Positions 25,917 to 34,467 of a stretch of 34,467 bases of DNA are shown here, in pieces (within the stretch, counting starts at the first letter, position 1; each line of letters begins with the position of its first letter). This DNA is from an uncultured Clostridia bacterium. GTDB taxonomy: Bacteria; Bacillota; Clostridia; TANB77; CAG-508. A model generated the notes under the pieces. That model was not told the DNA's origin. It did no database searches and saw only the letters and a list, made by a program, of their open reading frames with translations. A program made the translations under genes and the position numbers. Location of the stretch: the NCBI GenBank assembly GCA_944392445.1, contig CALXWT010000015.1, forward strand, positions 1-34,467, given 5' to 3'.

Positions 25917-26216
25917 AGCAGTTGTAGGTGAAAGTTCTTCTTTTTACGATAAACATATACATTTTCTATTTAGGTTAGAGTGGGCTTCTAAAAAAAGTAT
26001 GAAAATATGGAATGGAGAGTACTTTGAGTTAGAAATTCTTAATAAATTTTATGGAAAGAGTTCATCTCTGATGGAAGGGTGCCATAAAATTTATTTAGAA
26101 TTTCTACGAAAAAGTAGCTGGACCGACATATTTGAAATACTTTTTTTAGAAGTTTACTCTAACCTTAAATATAGAAAATACTCGTAAAAAGAAGAACTTA
26201 CCCCAATACAACTGCT
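25917..26216. repeat. 300-bp multi-stem palindrome, possible structured RNA
   Basis: Nested stems cover the segment: 25917-25926 with 26207-26216 (10 bp), 25932-25949 with 26182-26199 (18 bp), 25973-25981 with 26156-26164 (9 bp), 25985-26000 with 26137-26152 (16 bp), and 26003-26009 with 26127-26133 (7 bp). An inner arm 26033-26054 pairs with 26082-26103 (21 of 22), and a small stem is CTAC/GTAG (26104-26117). Unpaired junction parts are GGAATGGAGAGTACTTTGAG (26009-26028) and CTGGACCGA (26118-26126). The outermost arm overlaps the TAG stop of the kinase gene. It occupies about half of the gap 25631-26214. Confidence 0.85.
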
Positions 26217-27723
26217 ATTCTATCTCATTTTTCTCGCAGTCTAATTCAAAATAGAACTCTACTCCATTTTCCCTATTTATAACACCATAATCATTTTTAT
26301 AATTGTTCATAATAGCCTTAACTAGCGCAAGGCCTATTCCAGTTCCACCATCATTTCTATTTCTTGAACTGTCCTCTTTATAAAATCTGCCCCATATTTT
26401 ACTTAGATGTTCTTCTGGTATATTATTTCCGGTATTGAATACAGAAATTCTTACCTTGTTTTCTTTTTCTTCTATTGTAATAAAAATTTTCTTTTCACCA
26501 TTTACATTGTCGGCATGCTTTATTGCATTTGTAAAATAATTAGTTACAACTTGTTCTATATAGAAATCGTCTGCATTTACCATTACTTGATTATTAGAAT
26601 CAAATTCTATTGTTATATTTTTTTCTTCTATCATTACTTTGCATTTTCTGATTACTTCATTTATTAGTTCTACAATATTAAAGTTTTCGTTATTAAATTC
26701 TCGTTTTCCATATTCTAGTTTCATTAGCTCTAATAGTTGTTTTACTAAAGTATCCATTTTGTTTGATTCGTCTAAAATAACTTCTGCATAAAATTTTCTT
26801 GATTCATCATCAGTATTCACATTTTCCACTAATCCCTCTGCATAGCCTTGTATTAAAGCTATAGGAGTTTTTAATTCGTGAGACACATCCGAAATAAATT
26901 GTTTTCTCATTTCGTCAATTTTAGATTTTTCTTCAATATCCTTTTCTAGTTCTAGGTTATTGTCTCTCAACTGTTTAATAGTTGTTTCTAGCTTATCAGA
27001 CATTGTATTTATGTTTTTGCCAAGTTCATTTATTTCATCATCTGTATCTGCAAGATAATATTTTTTACTAAAGTCAAGACGTGCCATTTTATTGGTAATA
27101 TCATTTAGCTCTACTATTGGGCTTGTAAACTTTTTAGATATATATGAAGCAATAAATGCAGATATAATCAAAATTATAAATCCTATAATTATTAGAGCTT
27201 GGTTTGATATATCAACACTTTGCTCTATTGGAACTGCTGGAATACTTATATACAAGCTGTAGCCATTATCTAATCTTCCAGAAAGTAATATGTAGCTTAT
27301 ATTATTATTTTGGTCATTTATTTTTTCTATTCTCATATCATCATCTACATAAATTACATTGTCGTTATTTCTTGTGTTGCTAAAGTCTCTTGAATTAGAT
27401 ATTATATCTACTACAGAATAAAAATCTCTATTTGTACTAAATGCAATAACGTTTTGGTCTGTTTCAATAAATATATCAAAGTTATTATTGAACGCTATTC
27501 TTTGTAGTTCTTCTTCTATATTTCCATAATCTCCTGTTCTGTTATAATAGTCATTTATTTTATTGTATACTCCTTTTACAGTTTGAGTTTTGGAATATAA
27601 ATAAAACGACTCTAGTACAACACTATTTATTGCTACTAAACATAGTACTATTATTGCTATTACCACACATAGTGTTAAAAACAGTTTAAACCTTATAGAT
27701 TTAAAATTTGCTTTTATTTTCAT
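26215..27723 (-). CDS. Sensor histidine kinase, 502 aa
   Basis: The membrane sensor of a two-component system. One N-terminal span (about 12-36) and a second (about 172-195) enclose an extracellular sensor region of about 135 residues. A HAMP domain (about 195-250) follows, then HisKA with the phospho-acceptor in DVSHELKTPIALIQGYAEG and a HATPase_c domain with the N box VVTNYFTNAIKHA and the G box NDGGTGIGLALVKA. The response regulator gene lies 20 bp upstream. The signal is unknown; the sortase operon downstream is a possible but unproven target. It ends in TAG, inside the arm of a large palindrome. Confidence 0.95.
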   Translation of the reverse strand: MKIKANFKSIRFKLFLTLCVVIAIIVLCLVAINSVVLESFYLYSKTQTVKGVYNKINDYYNRTGDYGNIEEELQRIAFNNNFDIFIETDQNVIAFSTNRDFYSVVDIISNSRDFSNTRNNDNVIYVDDDMRIEKINDQNNNISYILLSGRLDNGYSLYISIPAVPIEQSVDISNQALIIIGFIILIISAFIASYISKKFTSPIVELNDITNKMARLDFSKKYYLADTDDEINELGKNINTMSDKLETTIKQLRDNNLELEKDIEEKSKIDEMRKQFISDVSHELKTPIALIQGYAEGLVENVNTDDESRKFYAEVILDESNKMDTLVKQLLELMKLEYGKREFNNENFNIVELINEVIRKCKVMIEEKNITIEFDSNNQVMVNADDFYIEQVVTNYFTNAIKHADNVNGEKKIFITIEEKENKVRISVFNTGNNIPEEHLSKIWGRFYKEDSSRNRNDGGTGIGLALVKAIMNNYKNDYGVINRENGVEFYFELDCEKNEIE

Positions 27724-27743
27724 TTTTACTTATAAATCCTTTC

Positions 27744-28421
27744 CTATTTTACTTCAAATTTATACCCTATTCCTCTAATTGTTTCTATATATTTGCCTCT
27801 TTTTCCTAGTTTATGTCTTATTTTCTTTATATGGCTATCTATTGTTCTTGAATCTCCATAGTAATCGTAATTCCATACGTTGTTTAGTATTTTATCTCTT
27901 GATAAAGCAATTCCCTCATTATCTACTAAGTATTTTAATAATTCATATTCCCTTAAGCTCATTTCTAATTGCTTGCCATCTACAGTTACAGTTCGTCCTT
28001 CTGGGTCTATTACAATTCCCCCGTAATCTCTTTGTTCCTTAAGTTCTGGGCTTGTCCTTTTTAATATTGCTTCTACTCTAGCAACTAATATTTTTGGACT
28101 AAATGGTTTAGATATGTACTCATCTACCCCAAGCTCGAAGCCAAATAGCTCATCTTGCTCTTCGCCTCTTGCTGTAAGCATTATTATTGGTACTTTTGAG
28201 TCTTGCCTAATTTGCCTTAATACAGACCACCCATCAAGTTTTGGCATCATTACATCCAAAAGTATAAGTTTAATTTTATTTTGATTTTCTGCAAATATTT
28301 TTAATGCCTCTTCTCCATCTCCAGCTTCAAGAATGCTATAACCCTTTTGCATTAAAAAATCTTTAATAAGTTTTCTCATTCTTGCTTCATCATCAACTAC
28401 TAGAACTGTTATATCACTCAT
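27744..28421 (-). CDS. OmpR/PhoB-family response regulator, 225 aa
   Basis: The receiver domain (1-120) has D10-D11, phospho-acceptor D56 (LILLDVMMPKLDG), the conserved Thr (IIMLTARG) and Lys (YISKPF). A winged-helix DNA-binding domain follows (about 128-224), with LREYELLKYLVDN and the recognition helix region DSRTIDSHIKKIRHKLG. It is the partner of the histidine kinase directly downstream. Targets cannot be read from the sequence. Confidence 0.96.
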   Translation of the reverse strand: MSDITVLVVDDEARMRKLIKDFLMQKGYSILEAGDGEEALKIFAENQNKIKLILLDVMMPKLDGWSVLRQIRQDSKVPIIMLTARGEEQDELFGFELGVDEYISKPFSPKILVARVEAILKRTSPELKEQRDYGGIVIDPEGRTVTVDGKQLEMSLREYELLKYLVDNEGIALSRDKILNNVWNYDYYGDSRTIDSHIKKIRHKLGKRGKYIETIRGIGYKFEVK

Positions 28422-28530
28422 TTTTCTTCATCCTTTCATATATAACAGATTATTTTCTGCATTATTGCAACTCCATTTTGTTTGCATTTTATATTATACT
28501 ACTTATATGTGTCCTTTTAATGAATTTTAA

Positions 28531-28554
28531 CCACTACTTTTATAAAAGTAGTGG
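28531..28554. terminator. 24-bp perfect palindrome after the MscS gene
   Basis: CCACTACTTTTATAAAAGTAGTGG is a perfect palindrome (reported here as two 12-bp halves, 28531-28542 and 28543-28554). It starts 10 bp past the stop of the MscS-like gene on minus and is followed by an AT-rich tract. It is a likely terminator, as the response-regulator gene needs a fresh start beyond it. Confidence 0.6.
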
Positions 28555-28563
28555 CTATAATTT

Positions 28564-29628
28564 TTATGCTTGGTGTACATACACATTTTGACCAGGATAT
28601 GCCATTTTTATTTTTTCATCTTCTAATACTTTCAATATTTGTTCATTTATTTTTTGTTTAAAAGCTAAGTATTTTGCATAATCTAATATGTCAGTATACA
28701 TATATATAATAATATTCATTGAATCTAAGCCTATTGTATCAAAATACACTTGTACAGATTCTTTGTCTACGTCTTCATTACTAATTAAAGTATATTTTAA
28801 TATATTTATAACTCTTTCCATCTTTTCTGCATTTGTTTCCAATGGCACCTTTACGTTTAACGAATATCTTCTTTGTTTCATTCTTGAACAATTTACTACA
28901 TTATTTGTAGTAAACACAGAATTTTGAATAGTTACAATAGTATTATCTGAGGTTTGAATTTTTGTACATCTAAAAGACATTTCAACAACTGTACCCTCGT
29001 TTGTTCCAACTTGTATCCAGTCACCTACTAAAAATGGTTTATCTGCCATTAGTGAAAAACCTGATATTAAGTTTTTAGCAAAATCTTGTGCTGCCAAAGC
29101 TATTACAGCACTTCCTATGCCAAGTCCTGCTATTAGGCTCGTTGGATTTATATCAAATACCGTTAAAATTAAAAGCCCAGCTCCTATATATATAACATAT
29201 TTTAGAATTTTGCTTGTAAAATTTGCTACAGTTTTATTACCATCTATTTTTCTGTCATCTTTTAGCTTGCTGACAACACCTTTTTTAGGGTCTACTAACT
29301 CAACTAGTCCTCTTGCTATTAAGCAAATAATTATTATTTGAAACCCTTTTTTACAAATATTTAACACATCTTGTGGAGGGTTTATGGTTAATATTCCAAT
29401 ATATATGCCAATACACACAATTAGAGCTTTAAATGTTGTATATAATGGATTTCTTTTTATTTTTGATTTATCTTTTTCTTTGTAATTAAACATCTTAATC
29501 AATAAATATGAAATTATTGGAGCAATTATGATTGCAATTAAAATAATTAAACACGCAATTCCTATATCTATTAACTGTTCTTGAGTAATTCTTTTGAAAA
29601 AATCAATTATATTATTTATAATCTGCAT
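28564..29628 (-). CDS. Small-conductance mechanosensitive channel (MscS family), 354 aa
   Basis: Channels of this family open under membrane tension and release solutes during osmotic downshock. About four hydrophobic spans occupy the first 165 residues. The pore-lining helix and beta domain follow: TSLIAGLGIGSAVIALAAQDFAKNL is the Gly/Ala-rich TM3 (about 163-188), then FLVGDWIQVGTNEGTVVEMSFRCTKI. The C-terminal alpha-beta domain runs to MAYPGQNVYVHQ. Length is typical. It stands between the two-component genes and trmB, apparently with its own terminator. Confidence 0.95.
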   Translation of the reverse strand: MQIINNIIDFFKRITQEQLIDIGIACLIILIAIIIAPIISYLLIKMFNYKEKDKSKIKRNPLYTTFKALIVCIGIYIGILTINPPQDVLNICKKGFQIIIICLIARGLVELVDPKKGVVSKLKDDRKIDGNKTVANFTSKILKYVIYIGAGLLILTVFDINPTSLIAGLGIGSAVIALAAQDFAKNLISGFSLMADKPFLVGDWIQVGTNEGTVVEMSFRCTKIQTSDNTIVTIQNSVFTTNNVVNCSRMKQRRYSLNVKVPLETNAEKMERVINILKYTLISNEDVDKESVQVYFDTIGLDSMNIIIYMYTDILDYAKYLAFKQKINEQILKVLEDEKIKMAYPGQNVYVHQA

Positions 29629-29710
29629 ATTTTACTATCTTCCTTTCTGCAAATAAAAAGTGTATTTACTTTTTGTGTACTTAATCACATTTCCAAAATA
29701 CTTGTAAGAT

Positions 29711-30376
29711 TTATTTTAAACTAGCAATAAGTGCTTTAATTTTTATTCCCTGCTCTTTAAACATTTTTTCGTGTTCTGTTTCAATATTTTCCCAAAAGTC
29801 AAATTCATTTTCTAAATCATAAGTTTTTTTGTCTATTTTAAACCCAGATTCTTCAAAATATCTAATACTATCATTAAACAGGTCGTCATCATCTGTTTTA
29901 AAAAATATTTGTGCGTCTGCTTTCAAGAGCTCTTTATATTTTTCCAACTGCCTTGTATGAGTTAATCTCTTTTTCCTATGTTTTCCTCTTGGCCAAGGAT
30001 TACAAAAATTTATATAAATTCTTTCTATTTCATCATCTTTTGAGAGTATATTGTTAATTCTTTCTATGTCATACCTTGTAATATATATATTGTCTATTTC
30101 CCTATTTGCTAATTTATACTCCTCTTCTATTTTTCTTTTTGCTAATCCTAGCATTGCATCAACTAAATCTATAGCAATATAATTTATATGTGGATTATAT
30201 ACTGCAATATTTGATATAAAACCACCTTTGCCACATCCTAGTTCGATGTGTATTGGATTAGAATTATTAAATAACTCTTTCCACTTGCCTTTATACTCCT
30301 CTGGATTATCTATGTAAAATTTGCTAGCCTCTAGTTCTGGCCTTGCCCACGGTTTAAATCTTATTCTCATTTTCAT
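29711..30376 (-). CDS. trmB: tRNA (guanine-N7)-methyltransferase TrmB, 221 aa
   Basis: TrmB forms N7-methylguanosine at position 46 of tRNA using SAM. The SAM site IELGCGKGGFI is near residues 45-55, with the acidic strand end YIAIDLVDAM. The family motif NFCNPWPRGKHRKKRLTHTR (about 127-146) is the diagnostic PWPKxRHxKRR-type signature, and FKTDDDDLF follows. The N-terminal RFKPWARPEL and length are normal. It appears to be monocistronic. Confidence 0.97.
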   Translation of the reverse strand: MKMRIRFKPWARPELEASKFYIDNPEEYKGKWKELFNNSNPIHIELGCGKGGFISNIAVYNPHINYIAIDLVDAMLGLAKRKIEEEYKLANREIDNIYITRYDIERINNILSKDDEIERIYINFCNPWPRGKHRKKRLTHTRQLEKYKELLKADAQIFFKTDDDDLFNDSIRYFEESGFKIDKKTYDLENEFDFWENIETEHEKMFKEQGIKIKALIASLK

Positions 30377-30583
30377 TTCCTTGTTTTAATATTTAGGTTT
30401 TTTAAAGGTAGTACCTATAACCCTTTAATTATTATACCATCAAAAAAGCGTTGTAACAATAGTTTTTTGCGTTTTTTGCAACTGGGAGCGAGGTTATTTC
30501 TCGAATTTGTTAGCATAATTTAATCGTTACAAGCTTGTTTATATTTTGCAAGAGGAGAAAAGCTTATTTACATTATCTAACGT

Positions 30584-30620
30584 AAAAAACAAGTTCTTTA
30601 AATAAAAGAGCTTGTTTTTT
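30584..30620. terminator. Bidirectional terminator
   Basis: AAAAAACAAGTTCTTT (30584-30599) pairs with AAAGAGCTTGTTTTTT (30605-30620) except for one G-T-type position, with a 5-nt loop. Flanking A and T runs give a T-run on either strand. It sits 10 bp past the stop of the prepilin-like gene at 30630. Confidence 0.8.
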
Positions 30621-30629
30621 TAATTATCT

Positions 30630-31739
30630 TTATTTTAAATATAGTTGAACTCGAAATGACAAAACATTATTAGTTCTACTTGTACTATTTGGAAGACGAG
30701 CATCTCCACTAAGTTCTTTGTCATTACAATCAGATCCTCTAGCCACAGCAGGTGAAGCATTATTACCACTTGAATATTCTGTTGTCCATTCAAAACAATT
30801 ACCTAGCATATCGCAAATATTGCTATAATTATCAGAAGCTATTCCATCTACCCTATACTGTCCTGTAGCATTCAAACTATTTGTACCTATATTTCCATAT
30901 TTACTGTCTGTTGTTTTAGCTAATTTATATTCTTCTCCATTTGTCTGACAAATAAAATTTAATGCTGTATCCCATGCATAACTACTTATCAGCTCGCTTG
31001 CCACATAATAATTCCCACTATACATTGTTTCTGCCAAAATTTTTGCTTGATTTCTTGTTACATTTACGTAAGGTGTCAATCCTGCTTTACATTGCTGACC
31101 ATTTCCTCCCTGTTCATATCTTCCTATATAAAATCCTTTATTATTTGTTGCGCTTTTTATAAAAGAATTTATCTGATAATTTGCTATAGAATTACTATTT
31201 TCTTCTCCATAGAAATAAAATTCTTCTCCTGAAGCACTATTTATTACTATTTCACTTTCATTTTCAATTTCTGATGCACCACTATCAGTAAAAGTTCTTC
31301 TACTTAAGTTATTTGTTAAAGTGCCTTTTGAAGTTTTGTACTCTCCAACTGGTATCCACACAAATTGATTTCCTGATTCATCTTCAATTACAATACCGTC
31401 CTCTACATTTGTTCCACTATCGTCTGCAATACGAAATCCCCCTGGTATTGTTATTACATTATCTAAGCTATCGGTTATTTTAGTTGTAGTTTTATATATT
31501 CCTGCTTCCTCTGCTGAATCATCTACAAGATTCGCCCATGAGTCCATTGAAGTATCAAAAACAGCCTGCTCGTTTGCCTCCCCTTGCTCAGCTATATCCG
31601 TTGCCTCTTCTGCTCTATTAAATATTCCACCATTTCCCACAGCAAAATTAATTGTTATAGTCGCTAATATTAATAATAGTACTATAGTAATAACCAATGC
31701 TATTAGTGTAATCCCCTTTTCCCTTATCTTTTTATTCAT
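30630..31739 (-). CDS. Prepilin-like protein with C-terminal FGE/SUMF1-like domain, 369 aa
   Basis: The N-terminus is a type IV prepilin-like signal: EKGITLIALVITIVLLLILA at about 7-26, with cleavage expected after Gly8 and Ala in place of the usual Glu5. A linker precedes a C-terminal region (about 120-368) with FVWIPVGEY, YIGRYEQGG, ICDMLGNCFEWTTEYSSG, VARGSDC and a terminal SFRVQLYLK. This is the pattern of formylglycine-generating-enzyme-like/C-type-lectin folds (compare MLGNVWEW, RGG and GFR). Such domains serve as targets of diversity-generating retroelements in many Clostridia; no reverse transcriptase is in the window. The role is probably a surface-exposed binding protein. Confidence 0.85.
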   Translation of the reverse strand: MNKKIREKGITLIALVITIVLLLILATITINFAVGNGGIFNRAEEATDIAEQGEANEQAVFDTSMDSWANLVDDSAEEAGIYKTTTKITDSLDNVITIPGGFRIADDSGTNVEDGIVIEDESGNQFVWIPVGEYKTSKGTLTNNLSRRTFTDSGASEIENESEIVINSASGEEFYFYGEENSNSIANYQINSFIKSATNNKGFYIGRYEQGGNGQQCKAGLTPYVNVTRNQAKILAETMYSGNYYVASELISSYAWDTALNFICQTNGEEYKLAKTTDSKYGNIGTNSLNATGQYRVDGIASDNYSNICDMLGNCFEWTTEYSSGNNASPAVARGSDCNDKELSGDARLPNSTSRTNNVLSFRVQLYLK

Positions 31740-32130
31740 TATTTATCTCATTCCTTTCTCAAGGTACAAATTTGGTTAGAAAAGAATTAAATTTTAAATC
31801 GTGTTTATCAACATTAAAATTAAATTTCAATCTTCTTTTCCTTTGTTTTTTCTCATTATTATACTCTTTTATTGTATACTATTTATATGTTTTTTTCAAT
31901 TCCTCTTTGTATTTGTAACATAATTTTAATCTTTCTGTAATATTTTTGTAATATTTTATAATTATATATAAAATTCTAAAATATATACAAATATTATAAT
32001 TAATAATTTCTTAAGGTTTTCTATCTTGCTTATTAAGATTTTTATGTTAGTATATATTTGTAAATTAAATTTCATTAAATAACACGTGTTAGTTATACAC
32101 GTATTGAGAAAGGAAGGGATGTATTAAGCT
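31740..32130. promoter_or_regulatory. Divergent intergenic region, promoters for both sides
   Basis: This 391-bp, very AT-rich gap separates the minus-strand prepilin-like gene from the plus-strand ABC operon. Near the ABC side AACACGTGTT (32081-32090) is a palindrome, followed by the related TACACGTATT (32096-32105), a possible operator pair. AGGAAGGG (32111-32118) is the ribosome binding site, 12 nt before the ATG. A three-codon ATG-TAT-TAA lies between them. No promoter is convincing enough to call. Confidence 0.45.
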
Positions 32131-33042
32131 ATGCAAAATACAATTTTAAAATGTGAAAACTTGCATAAGAGCTTTAGAAAAAAAGAGATACTAAAAGATG
32201 TTTCTCTTGAAATTTGTAGTGGCGATATTTTAGGTTTTATTGGTCCTAATGGTGCTGGAAAAACTACTACAATTAAACTAATATTAGGACTTCAAAAAAT
32301 AGGTAGTGGAAAGGTTATAATTAACGGATTTGACATTCAAAAGAATTTTGAAAAAGCAATAGCAAAAGTTGGCGCTATTATAGAAAATCCTGATTTATAT
32401 ATGTATATGTCTGGTTATGATAATCTTAAGCTCATTTCAAACTTATATCCAAATGTAGATGAGGCACGAATAAATGAAGTTATAAAATTAGTTGGATTGG
32501 AAAATAGAATTAATGATAAAGTATCTAAGTATTCTTTAGGTATGAGACAACGTTTAGGTGTAGCACAAGCTATACTTCACAAACCTAATTTACTTATTCT
32601 AGACGAACCAACAAACGGTTTGGACCCAGAGGGTATTAAAGATTTACGTGAACTTTTAGTAAAACTTGCTAAAAATGAGAATATGGGAATTTTAATATCT
32701 AGCCATAACCTAGCAGAACTTGAAAGTTTTTGTAATAAAGTAAGTATTATAAAAAATGGAGTTATTGTAGAAACTAGCGACCTAGAGACAGTAAAGAAAG
32801 AAGCTTCTGAAGGCAATTATATAATAGAAGTAGATGATGCTAGAAAAGCCAGAATGACCATAGGAGATTTGTCTACTGCAATTGATAATACCCATATACA
32901 AGTTCATAGTGATAGAGAAAATATACCATTTATTATAAAGAAACTGGTACTTCAAGATGTTAAAATTTATGCTATTAAAGAGGATGTTATTAGCTTAGAG
33001 GACGCCTTCTTTAAAAAGACAGGAGGTAATGTAATTGATTAA
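32131..33042 (+). CDS. ABC transporter ATP-binding protein (BcrA-type), 303 aa
   Basis: The ATPase of an ABC-2-type exporter. Walker A is GPNGAGKTT (38-46), the signature is YSLGMRQRLGVAQ (about 135-147), Walker B is LLILDEPTNGLDPEG (about 155-169), and the switch His is in LISSHNLAEL. A C-terminal extension of about 85 residues follows, as in bacitracin- and lantibiotic-type exporters. The permease gene starts inside its last codons, so the two are translationally coupled. Substrate is unknown; export of a peptide or drug is typical for the family. Confidence 0.95.
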   Translation: MQNTILKCENLHKSFRKKEILKDVSLEICSGDILGFIGPNGAGKTTTIKLILGLQKIGSGKVIINGFDIQKNFEKAIAKVGAIIENPDLYMYMSGYDNLKLISNLYPNVDEARINEVIKLVGLENRINDKVSKYSLGMRQRLGVAQAILHKPNLLILDEPTNGLDPEGIKDLRELLVKLAKNENMGILISSHNLAELESFCNKVSIIKNGVIVETSDLETVKKEASEGNYIIEVDDARKARMTIGDLSTAIDNTHIQVHSDRENIPFIIKKLVLQDVKIYAIKEDVISLEDAFFKKTGGNVID

Positions 33043-34467
33043 CTTAATTGGAAATGAATTAAAAAAGATTTTTAAGAAAAAAACAATATATATTTTACTT
33101 ATTATTATTGTTGGATACATTATACTTTCCAACATCATGATAAAAGTTACAGATAATGGATTTCAATATTATTATTATGACGAAAGTGATATAGAATATA
33201 TAGAAAGCTATTTGTCAGAACTGGACCCAAATAATCCATCAGAATATCCAGACTTTGCATCATTTAAACGTCAATTAGAGACTTTAACCCTTACCCAAAA
33301 GTATGGAAATAAAAGTTGGCAAGCTTATATAATAAATAACAAACTTCCTGGATATATTGACACAATGATAGAATATGAATATTCTAATGGAGTTACAGAA
33401 GAAGAATATAATGAAGCTAAAAACGCTTATGACGAAGCTTTAGAAAAATTAGATTCAGGCGATTGGAAGTACTTTGCAAATCAGGATTTAGAACTTGCAA
33501 ATGCTTCTATTGAAGAGCAAAAGAAATTACTAGAAACTGCTGAAGATCAAGAAACTATCAATTCTATTAAACAAACTATTGCGAATTTAGAAACCGAAAA
33601 ACAAGTAAATGAATGGCGACTAGAAAAGGATATTAGCTATGCACCTACATTTTTAAATAATGCAATAAATCAATATTATATGTATCAAACCTCTCTAAAT
33701 GAATACATTAACAGAAATGTAAACGACTTAGCAGCTGATGAATTATCTTATTATCAAGATAATTTAGAAAATGCAAGTTTAAATAGATACTATATAGAAA
33801 ATAATATTTCACTAGATTCAAACAGTAGAAGCTCATTTTTAAATCTATTTTCAAATTACGAACTATTTATACTTGTAGTAGGCATTGTAATAGCAGGCTC
33901 TATTGTTAGCGAAGAATTTAACAGAGGTACAATAAAACTTTTACTTGTTAAACCATATAGCAGAGTGAAAATCTTGCTTTCTAAATTTATTGTATGCCTT
34001 ATAATATTAGTGCTTACAATTGTATTTATATACGCATTCCAATTAGTAGCAGGAGGAATAATTAATGGATTTGATGGTATGACTACAGATGCTATAGTAT
34101 ATAACTTTGATACAAATAAAGTAGAGAGTATAAATATATTTGTATATGTAGGATTAATTGGACTTTGCAAATTACCAATGTATATATTATTAACAACACT
34201 TGCATTTACATGTAGTACAATATTCACAAATACTGCATTAGCTGTATCTGTACCATTCTTAGGATATATTGCATCAAGCTTAATTAACCAGTTTGCATTA
34301 GCATACGATATAAAGCAAGTAATATACTTTGTAACACCTAACTGGGATTTAAGTTGTTACCTATTTGGAGGAGCACCCCTATTTGAAGGACTTACCCCAA
34401 TTTTCTCAATAGCAGTTTGCGTAATTTACTTGAGTTTAATGCTTGTACTTGACTGCATTGTATTTAA
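33035..34467 (+). CDS. ABC-2-type permease, partial (runs off the window), at least 477 aa
   Basis: Translation from TTG at 33035, which overlaps the ATPase stop by 8 bp and follows AGGAGG (33021-33026) by 8 nt, stays open to the end of the window. No in-frame ATG gives a better start. One span lies at the N-terminus (about 14-32). A large extracellular region (about 33-265) is highly charged and helical, with likely coiled coils. Membrane spans return with ELFILVVGIVIAGSIVSEEF (about 272-291), whose SEEFNRGTIKLLL end is a family hallmark of ABC-2 permeases, and about four more spans are visible. The 3' end is missing. Confidence 0.9.
   Translation, partial: MINLIGNELKKIFKKKTIYILLIIIVGYIILSNIMIKVTDNGFQYYYYDESDIEYIESYLSELDPNNPSEYPDFASFKRQLETLTLTQKYGNKSWQAYIINNKLPGYIDTMIEYEYSNGVTEEEYNEAKNAYDEALEKLDSGDWKYFANQDLELANASIEEQKKLLETAEDQETINSIKQTIANLETEKQVNEWRLEKDISYAPTFLNNAINQYYMYQTSLNEYINRNVNDLAADELSYYQDNLENASLNRYYIENNISLDSNSRSSFLNLFSNYELFILVVGIVIAGSIVSEEFNRGTIKLLLVKPYSRVKILLSKFIVCLIILVLTIVFIYAFQLVAGGIINGFDGMTTDAIVYNFDTNKVESINIFVYVGLIGLCKLPMYILLTTLAFTCSTIFTNTALAVSVPFLGYIASSLINQFALAYDIKQVIYFVTPNWDLSCYLFGGAPLFEGLTPIFSIAVCVIYLSLMLVLDCIVF

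Noticed and set aside
26055..26081. CTGATG in the palindrome loop as a hammerhead ribozyme core
   Set aside because: Hammerhead needs CTGATGA and a matching GAAA in the right stems. Here the next base is G and the stems do not fit.
25999..26187. A 62-codon plus-strand reading frame inside the 300-bp palindrome
   Set aside because: It lies across paired arms, so its sequence is dictated by the inverted repeats. It has no ribosome binding site and no coding character.

Overview
The window looks like chromosome of a low-GC, endospore-forming Clostridia species (Bacillota), probably an uncultured gut-type lineage. The evidence is the very AT-rich DNA, strong AGGAGG ribosome binding sites, Spo0A, a SpoIVFA/SpoIVFB-like pair, a YyaC-type spore protein, a sortase with a surface protein, and a clostridial prepilin-like protein. 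TAA, TAG and TGA all act as stops. Every gene from 226 to 31739 lies on the minus strand; only the ABC transporter at the right edge is on plus.

Layout. 0-3.2 kb: a small unknown gene, then groES-groEL with a promoter and a CIRCE-like operator in which the inner C/G pair is swapped symmetrically. 3.2-8.1 kb: a methyltransferase and Fic-like protein (operon with repeated palindromic operators), a small membrane protein, and uvrC. 8.1-11.0 kb: sporulation genes (spoIVFB-like, spoIVFA-like, yyaC-like). 11.0-13.6 kb: small and accessory genes (V-ATPase-F-like, DUF4116, AlkD-type DNA repair, an unknown 305-residue protein). 13.7-15.5 kb: decayed accessory DNA, namely a broken DUF3883 nuclease-like gene, a compact unannotated type I toxin-antitoxin locus and a broken tyrosine recombinase. 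15.7-23.3 kb: spo0A, yigZ, a YhiN-type flavoprotein, a PLP C-S lyase, a WG-repeat protein and a CorC/HlyC-type membrane protein. 23.4-28.4 kb: surface protein, sortase, and a two-component system. 28.5-31.7 kb: MscS channel, trmB, and a prepilin-like protein with a sulfatase-modifying-factor-like domain. 32.1 kb to the end: ABC ATPase and partial permease.

The most unusual signal lies between genes. Three ~155-bp elements (3222-3376, 5385-5537, 7960-8116) share an 89-91 bp core, but each is flanked by a different, perfectly complementary 31-33 bp pair of arms. A second family (744-832 and 23423-23548) has another conserved core with its own locus-dependent arms. A 300-bp multi-stem palindrome at 25917-26216 has a similar layout. 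All six lie at the 3' ends of minus-strand genes, some touching the stop codon, and cores occur in both orientations. This suggests either an undescribed class of terminator-associated small mobile elements that create inverted copies of their flank, or a structured RNA class with a freely varying closing stem.

Other leads are the type I toxin-antitoxin locus at 14.45-14.79 kb, two perfect Spo0A boxes upstream of the sortase promoter, a Fic-like protein lacking the catalytic histidine, and a sortase-motif protein that ends at LPRTGF with no membrane anchor.
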